DNA of 64,000 bases, taken from NCBI RefSeq assembly GCF_021018805.1, contig NC_086247.1, positions 146,329,378 through 146,393,377 of the forward strand, written 5' to 3'. Below the pieces are notes generated by a model. The model was not told where the DNA came from. It saw only the letters and a program-made list of their open reading frames with translations, and searched no databases. This stretch comes from Prinia subflava (taxonomy: Eukaryota > Chordata > Aves > Passeriformes > Cisticolidae). Shown here piece by piece: positions 57,301 to 64,000 of the stretch (position 1 is the first letter of the stretch; every line of letters begins with the position of its first letter). The translations under genes were made by a program, and so were the position numbers.

Positions 57301-60300
57301 TCCCTGGAGGACTGAGCCCTCGGGAGATGAGCTCCTCAAAGGGAATTTTAACCTGCATAGTGTGTATGCAGACAAGTGTGAAGAGTGAGGGAAAATACTC
57401 CCACCTGCACCAAGAGGGTGAATTTTCTATCTTTGAGCAGTGTTAGAAAGAGAGCAGATTGGGTCTGCCAGGGAGGAAGCATCATCAACACGGAGCACTC
57501 CAGGTCAGACAGCTTTGAGTGGTTTGTCCTTGTTGCAAGCTACACCAAAAAGAAAGAGTATTTTAAGCTCAAGAGACCAAATTTTATTAGAATGTCAGCC
57601 AAAGTACTTTGAAATGAGGCAGCTCTACCAAAGAGATAGAACAGAAGTTTCCCTCCCTGCTTTTTGTGTCTTTAAATTCCATTTAAGTTGGAGTGTTGTG
57701 GGCAATTACACAGCCCTTTCTGGTGACAGGAATTTTCTCAATACAGATACTGCAAATATCTTATTATGCAAATAGACATCCTCACCATTTTCACGGTTTT
57801 TGGGATTTGATACTTGATAAACTCATGGCTTTTTATTGACAATAACTATGTCATACAGTCCTTTCCTGACTTTGTGAGGGAAGATAGAGAAATGTCTTTG
57901 TCAGAAAAGAAATAAGTATTTGAATTGTATTTGTGAAGGCTGGATTAACCCCCAGGGCCCAAAAGAATGGAGCCCACCAGGCTTTCAGAGGCCAAGCTGG
58001 AGCAGAGGGAAGGAAGAGGAGCTCAGTGATAAGAGCAGGCAAAGTCAGTCATCCTTCCCCAGAGGAGCCCTCTGAAAAAAATCTGTACTTCAAAGCAGCT
58101 CAGAATTTTCTATGTTCTGTTAAAGCAATGAAATATTTTCAAAGGAGAAAGGGAGAGAAGAGTGTGATTTTTCACCTGACCACTGTGGCTTCCAGCCCTG
58201 CTTGGAGAGAGGCAGACTGGAGCCACCAGGCCAGCCCGGAGAAATCTGAATTGCAGATGAGTCAAGAGGGGTTAAAAAGTTACCGAGCTCTGCCTGGGCT
58301 GGGAGCTGCGAGGCCGTGACAGATGTGACATAAACCAGTTTTGTTCTGTCTGCAGTGACGTTCTGCTGCTCACTGGGAAAGTGCAACCAGAGCCCTTGGG
58401 TGGTGACTCACCAGCATTCAAACCTGCATGATGCTGTGGCTGCACAGATCTCCAGACAGGTGCAGGTTTGTGGAGAGACTCTGCAGATGTAACTGAAATG
58501 CACTGGAAGAAAAAGGGAGGGATCAAAACACAGGCACATCCTTCCTCTTCAGCATCCTTCAGCTGAGGGGCTGCACAGTTAGAGCTCACATCACCTGAGG
58601 GGAGAACTCAGGAGCTGTGGTCTGAATGCGGCATGCAGGCAAGAGGTCTGCAGTGAAAACTCCTCAAAAAGAGTGCAAGCCTGTTTGTTTATTTCTTTCA
58701 TTTTCGTACATTTGTGGGTCTGGTTGTGGATTGGCTTCTGGGGTTACCATCTCTTTACCCCACTGGCCAGACTAGCTGTCAACTAACATTATTTTCAGGA
58801 TAGAAATATGTAAACAAAGGACAGTGTATAAAAACAAGAAAGGTTGTTTATGTTCCAAAGTGTGAGAAAGTGAAAAACTGTTTCTAATATTGTACAGAAG
58901 CTAAAGAACTGACTCCATCTTATGAACAAGTAGAAGGCTTTAAAAAAACTCTGAAAAAACAGGGCAACAGTGGTCCTAGGTGTATTTAAGTCTCCTCTCC
59001 ATCAATGTTTCAAACACAACAAACTCATACAATGCTACTTAGACAGAGTGAGACTCTCACCTCTCTGCCGAAACCAACACCTTGCTTCTCATGCAGTGTG
59101 TTGGTCAGTCCAGTGCCTCCTACTCTCACATTTCACACTGCTTTTGTCCCTTGCTCCTTTTCCCTCTGCCTAGGGAAGGCTGCAGGAGCAATGAATTTAA
59201 CTTTCCAGACTCTCTAGCTGCTACTGGGCTCTAAACTTCTTTACCTGGCCTCCCCAATGCCACCACCTTTCTGACAGAGCATCCAGCACAGTATAAAAGC
59301 TATCCTGCATATTAGAAGTGCTACTTAGGGCATTAAAAGCAATATATTTTGTGTCCTTGGCCTCTGAACCATCTGTAACCCCTCCAGGCTGCTGTCTGCA
59401 GCATGAGCAGCAGCTCTCATTTCCATCTGTGCTCTTCAACTTGGCTGTTCCTCACGAGAACATGGGGTCACAGCAAGGCCCTGGAGTGCAAATCAAGCAG
59501 TTTGCTCACGAGCAGATTCTGCAGAGTTTCTTTGCAATAAACATCTCAACATGTTGCTTTTATAGAGCCTTGTCCTCTCAGTCCACAGTGACTGATACAG
59601 CTTCATTTCCTCTCTTAGCATCACAAGAAGTTTTGTACTGTGAATTCCATTTCTACTTCCATGGAACAGACAATATAAGAAAGTCCAGTTGTTGAAGTAT
59701 CTCTCTTCATCTTGGTAGAAGAAAATAATGTTTGTAAAATGCTTCACAAGGAGAGAGAATATATTCCTGGAAGAGATGACCAAAGTGGCCAAGCTCTGAG
59801 GAATGTGCGCACCTGGAGGAAAGGTTTTGTGATTGGAAACTCATCTGTTTTATCTGGTGACATCATCTGATTAAGTGACATCATCCCTGTCAGCACAGGG
59901 CGAGCTGGGGGCTGTGGGAAGCCCTGGGAGCATCAGTCACTGCCAGGGGACTGGAGCTGCTGGGCCCCTCCCTGCAGATCATTTTGGATGATGGACTATT
60001 TACAGAGCCATTTTAAACCCGATCTCACATGGATGTGAGACACGGGGGGTTTCTGAGAGCCAAGAAAGTTATAAGAGGTAAATGAAATGCTGAACTCAAT
60101 GGCAAGGGAATGCAGGAGATGTGATGGGAGCTGAGCATCCCATGCAGGTGTGGTGTCACTTGCTTTGAAAGGTGCAGGGATAATAGCAAGCAAGAGTGGA
60201 AACTTCATGTTAATGCCTCTGAACAATGAAAGAAATTTTACTCTGCCCAAAAAATGGGTGAGTGTGTGTAATTTTGTAAGGATAGGAGCCTCTGGGAGCT

Positions 60301-62917
60301 GACAGATTAGTAAATTACTCCATTTAAATTGAAGTATATTGCAAGAAATTCGACTTTAATGAATCCAGTTTGGGGCTTTTTGACTAGGAAGGCAAAATGA
60401 ATTATTAAAGTATCAAATAATAAACTGATATGAAACTAATTGAGAAAATGGAACAGAAACAAAGCCACTATAATCAAACATGCTCAGTGTGGGGAAACTG
60501 AAATGGGAATTCTCATTTCCAGTTTTGCAACAGCAGCATTTCTAACTGCTGAAACACTAAGTTGTGCAGTTTGTCCAAACTCTGAACAAACAAGGAGAGA
60601 ACATTTGAAGTTTATCAAATTCCCTCTAGCACCACACTAGGCCTAAGTGCTAATTTACCACGCCCTCCTTGGAGCACCTCTTAACAACACGAGCACATCA
60701 TGCAGCACTTAGGGGTGGTTCAGTCATTTATTTAGCTGATCTAACTGATGTTATTAATTGTTTAACCTTCAGTTACTCAGACCTCCAGAATTCATCACAC
60801 TCCCTCCACACACAAGCTGCAAAAAGCCATGGAGCCCTTACTGAGCACAGGTGAAGTTTCTGTCCTAAGCAACCTCTAAGGGGTAAGAAAAAAGAGGGGC
60901 AGAAATGGAAGGAGAAGTATGTCCTTCAAAGGACTGTCAGGAAAATTACAGATTTGACAGCACCATCCCATAAAATTTTGAAGCTCAGCATGGGAAATAT
61001 AAAGGCAGAAACAGCTCTCTTTTTTTACCTATAAAGATTTAAATTGATTTCTTCTCCTTTGAGAAATGACCATAGCAAACACCAGCTGGCACTGGGTTAT
61101 ATTTCATAGTGGAAAAAACATGAGTCCTGGGCTTCTCTGCTTTTCAAATTTGGAAATGACAAAGGAGGTTGAAGGAGCTGTTGCAGCCAGTGCCACTCTG
61201 CTTCACTTTTTTTCTGCAGAAGTCTGGTTTGGTTTGCTGTGGTGAGTACAGCTCCCTGTATTTTTAGGAAAACAATTGTATGCCTTTGTGTCCTATGGAG
61301 AGGATTTAATACATCAGCAGGTCTGAGTTGCTGTCTCTGGGTTTTGCCCTTTAGCTGCTGAATCAAGGAAGAAAGTCCAGGTAATGGATATTTTCCCTGA
61401 GGAATGAAAACACGTGTTTAATGTGAAGCATGGGAGTAACTGTACTGACCTCTTGTGATTATCACCAAATTTACACCCAGCCCTAAAGCACCAGAGCTGG
61501 GCTTACCCAGACCAGACACAGCCTGAAAACAGCCAACCCAGGCAGAGCCTCAGCCACCTGCTCCCAGCCTCCTGCACTGACTCCACTCACTAGCCCAATT
61601 AATTTTTACCCATCATGGCAGTTTTCTTCCAAAATGTGTGTTTTGTGGTTTGCCACCTTTGTTCCTTTTCCAAACACATTCCTGGGCTCTGAAAAGGACA
61701 CCTCCACCACCTGCAGCTTCTGGGAGGGATGAAGTACCAGTCAACACACACAAGGCAGAGATTTCCATCATAACCATTACTTGCAGCTCCTCCTGCACAA
61801 ACAGGCACTGAGGGACCCTTTTAAAAACAGGTGACAATAAGCAGAGGAAGAAAGTGTCACCAAGTGCATGTCACAAGCACACTAGAGTGTGGCTTTCTCA
61901 GCAAAATGGGCTGCAGTCTCAGGGTCCTGTGGCTTCTAACAGAGAAAACAGGACCATTTGTGCTTTGTGGTCCTGGCAAGGGCAAGGACCTTCTGGAATG
62001 AGGGTGGGAATTGCAGCACATCTGTTGTCCACACCCCACCTCTCGTCCCAGCTGTGCTCCTCGTGTTTGGCTTGGTGCTCCTCATGCACAAGTGGGAACA
62101 AACACCCTGTTAAAGGCAGCACTGAGCACAAGAGGGCTTTTCTTTAGGACAGCATGGAAAAAAGTGCTTGGAGGGACTGGATTGTGCCATGGAATTGCTC
62201 TGGCATGGCTGTAATGAGTCTGCTAATGCTGGTTTGCTTTGTTTGGTGATCTTCTTGGGTGCTGCAGCCTGGCAGAACCCTGTGTTCTTGCTGTTCACCT
62301 CCTGTATAATTTTTGGAGTGAATTGAAAGCTGGTAAGAAGCAAGCCCTTTATAGACAGGTCTGTAACAGTTTTACTATTTAAATATCCACCATCACAATA
62401 ACTTTAAGTGTGTGATGGTTGCTCAACACAAGAGTCCCTGCTGTAAGAATATATTTATTTAGTACTGCTGAGCATTAAGAATTTATCTAATGCTGCATAT
62501 TTAACTGTGGAGATATTTGTGTGCTGGGTATCCCAAACAGACATCCTTGTCTCTCATGTTTGATTTCACCTGCTATACAGCTTCTGAGCACAAACCCAAG
62601 ACCTTAGTGATGGAGAAAGTCACAACAAAGTTCCTCTGGACCCTTTGTCCTCTCTGTTGGGCTGGCAGCATCACAGAGGAGGGGTTGTCTGTGCAAAGAC
62701 CTCTGAAATTACATCTATCACTTGAGTAATGTGAGCACCAGCACTTGTTCTTGCCACCCCAGAGATCTTGGGGTCCAGCATGATGTGAGATTTAAGACAT
62801 TTAAAACATACATTTTTTAATCTAATTTTGGAGGGCTTAAGCTTGAAGTTTTTCTCCTCAGCCACAGGTATAGAAACATGTTTTTATATAAGGAATGGAG
62901 AACTAAGGATTTTGTGA
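54351..62917. other. Intergenic DNA downstream of PAXIP1, no gene seen
   Basis: About 8.5 kb with no recognisable coding or RNA gene; open frames are short and unrelated to known families. In mammals the next gene on this side is DPP6, but none of it is visible. Only the CR1 pieces annotated separately stand out. Confidence 0.4.
57062..57135 (-). mobile_element. CR1 remnant (minus strand)
   Basis: GGATGGGGATTCCACCACCT, CTGGGCA and ACCCTCAGG are the reverse complement of the CR1 segment that precedes its 3' tail. Diverged; the upstream 57000-57060 may belong to it. Confidence 0.7.
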
Positions 62918-63310
62918 ATCATGGAATGGTTTGAGTTGGAAGGGACCAGGTTGCTCCAAACCTCATCCAGCCTGATCTTGAACACTCCCAAGCATGGGTC
63001 ACAGGAGTGCAGGTCTTGTGCAGGGAGCCCAGAGCTGGATTCAGCACTGCAGGTGGGATCTTAGGAGGGGAGAGCAGAGGGAGAATCCCCTCCCTCACCC
63101 TGCTGGCCATGCTGCTTGTGAGGCAGCCCAGGACATGTTGATTTTCTGGGCTGCCCATGCTCATTGCCAGGTCAAGTCCAAATTTTCATCCCCCCTGTCC
63201 CCAGGTCCCTCTTGGCAGAGCTGCTCTCAGTCCCCTCATTGCTCTGTGTTGGTTCTGGGGGTTTCCCTGCCTCAGGAGCAGGACCTTGCCCTTGGTGACT
63301 CCAGGGGCTG
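62918..63310 (-). mobile_element. CR1 retrotransposon, internally deleted (minus strand)
   Basis: Starts with the CR1 terminus ATCATGGAATGGTTTGAG, GGAAGGGACC, then jumps to AGAGCTGGATTCAGCACTGC, AGAATCCCCTCCCTC, CTGCTGGCCATGCTGCTTG, TTTCTGGGCTGC, CATTGCCAGGTCAAGT and AGGACCTTGCCCTTGGTGAC, all in reverse-complement CR1 order. A few hundred bases of the standard element between tail and body are missing. Confidence 0.87.
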
Positions 63311-64000
63311 GAGCTGACAATGGCAGTGCCACCCAAAGCACAGTGAGCTGCAGAGCTGCCAGCTCTTGTGATCTACTCAGTGTTCCAGGGCAAAAGGAGG
63401 GCTTGGAGAGCTGCCCCTGAGCCCTGAGCTGTCACACAGGGCAGTGAGCTCTTTGTAACACACAGAGCACAGGATCATGATGGTAACTGAGTACTTAAAA
63501 AAAAATAAAATCCTGTTGTGCCCTGGGTATGGAATATCTAATCAAATCATGTTTATTGCTCGGCACTAGGCTGCTAATTTGCTTTGATTTAGAATTTATA
63601 AAGATAATTGTGGATGTGTGCATCTGCGTAGGTGGCAGTGAAAAGCCTTTCCTCTCCGTTTAATAAGCAGCACATTAATGTGGACTGCCTTCATTTGACT
63701 TCCCTCTTCCAATGCAGTTGATTTTAGTCCCTTTGTCAGAGGAGCAGATGCAGCCATGGAAGGCCACGTGCTCCCACCAGAGGTGTGGGAGCTGGGCAGC
63801 TGAGGAGCAGCCTCCTCTCTTGGGTCTGTGGGATTCCCCCTGCCCCAGAGGAACCCTCAGGGAAAAAGTAGGGACAGATGCTCAGATCTTACAGCTCTGA
63901 TCTTAATGTTCTCAGTGGCACTTTGTGAAAGCCACTTGCACATATTTACCCCTGGTTTAGTGTTATTAAAGTGGAATGAGCTGAAAGTTGGAGTAGATGT
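63311..64000. other. Right edge of window, no gene seen
   Basis: No repeat family or coding evidence recognised. AT-rich around 63490-63620 with TTTATTGC and ATTAATG words. Confidence 0.35.

Noticed and set aside
54351..64000. DPP6 exons expected from mammalian gene order
   Set aside because: No sequence resembling DPP6 exons was seen; they presumably lie beyond the window.

Overview
The window is vertebrate genomic DNA, most likely from a bird and probably a songbird (passerine). It carries two recognisable intron-containing vertebrate genes, several 3'-truncated CR1 retrotransposon pieces of the avian type, and solo long terminal repeats that resemble a family I associate with passerines. 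I see no prokaryotic, viral-genome or CRISPR content.

Layout. (1) 1-4,760: HTR5A, the serotonin receptor 5A gene, on the minus strand. Two coding exons (4048-3311 and 2389-2057) give a 356-residue receptor, with a CpG island over exon 1 and its upstream side and 3' UTR/flank at the left edge. (2) About 4,760-22,900: an 18-kb gene desert holding CR1 fragments, two LTRs (about 9.4-9.95 kb and 18.87-19.39 kb), an AT-rich microsatellite and several TAAT-motif-rich blocks that read like conserved non-coding DNA. (3) About 22,950-24,290: the CpG-island promoter of PAXIP1. (4) 23,529-53,887: PAXIP1 (PTIP) on the plus strand, reconstructed here as 21 coding exons giving a 1,072-residue protein with six BRCT domains, an acidic run and a long glutamine-rich region. 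All 20 splice junctions keep the reading frame, and the conceptual protein matches the known vertebrate protein end to end. (5) 53,888-64,000: the PAXIP1 3' UTR, then a stretch with CR1 remnants and no recognisable gene.

The two genes lie head to head, the same HTR5A-PAXIP1 neighbourhood as on human chromosome 7q36. They are not functionally coupled as far as the sequence shows. HTR5A is a neuronal Gi/o-coupled receptor; PAXIP1 is a ubiquitous chromatin and DNA-damage adaptor.

The most interesting observation is in PAXIP1 splicing. Intron 3 has textbook minor-spliceosome (U12-type) GT-AG signals. The last intron (20) is a U12-type AT-AC intron. Inside that AT-AC intron sits a plausible major-spliceosome GT-AG pair whose use would stay in frame and insert 12 residues before the same C-terminus. 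That is the arrangement of a U12/U2 'twintron'. Retaining the intron would give a third C-terminus. Everything about splicing here is deduced from sequence alone and needs transcript evidence.
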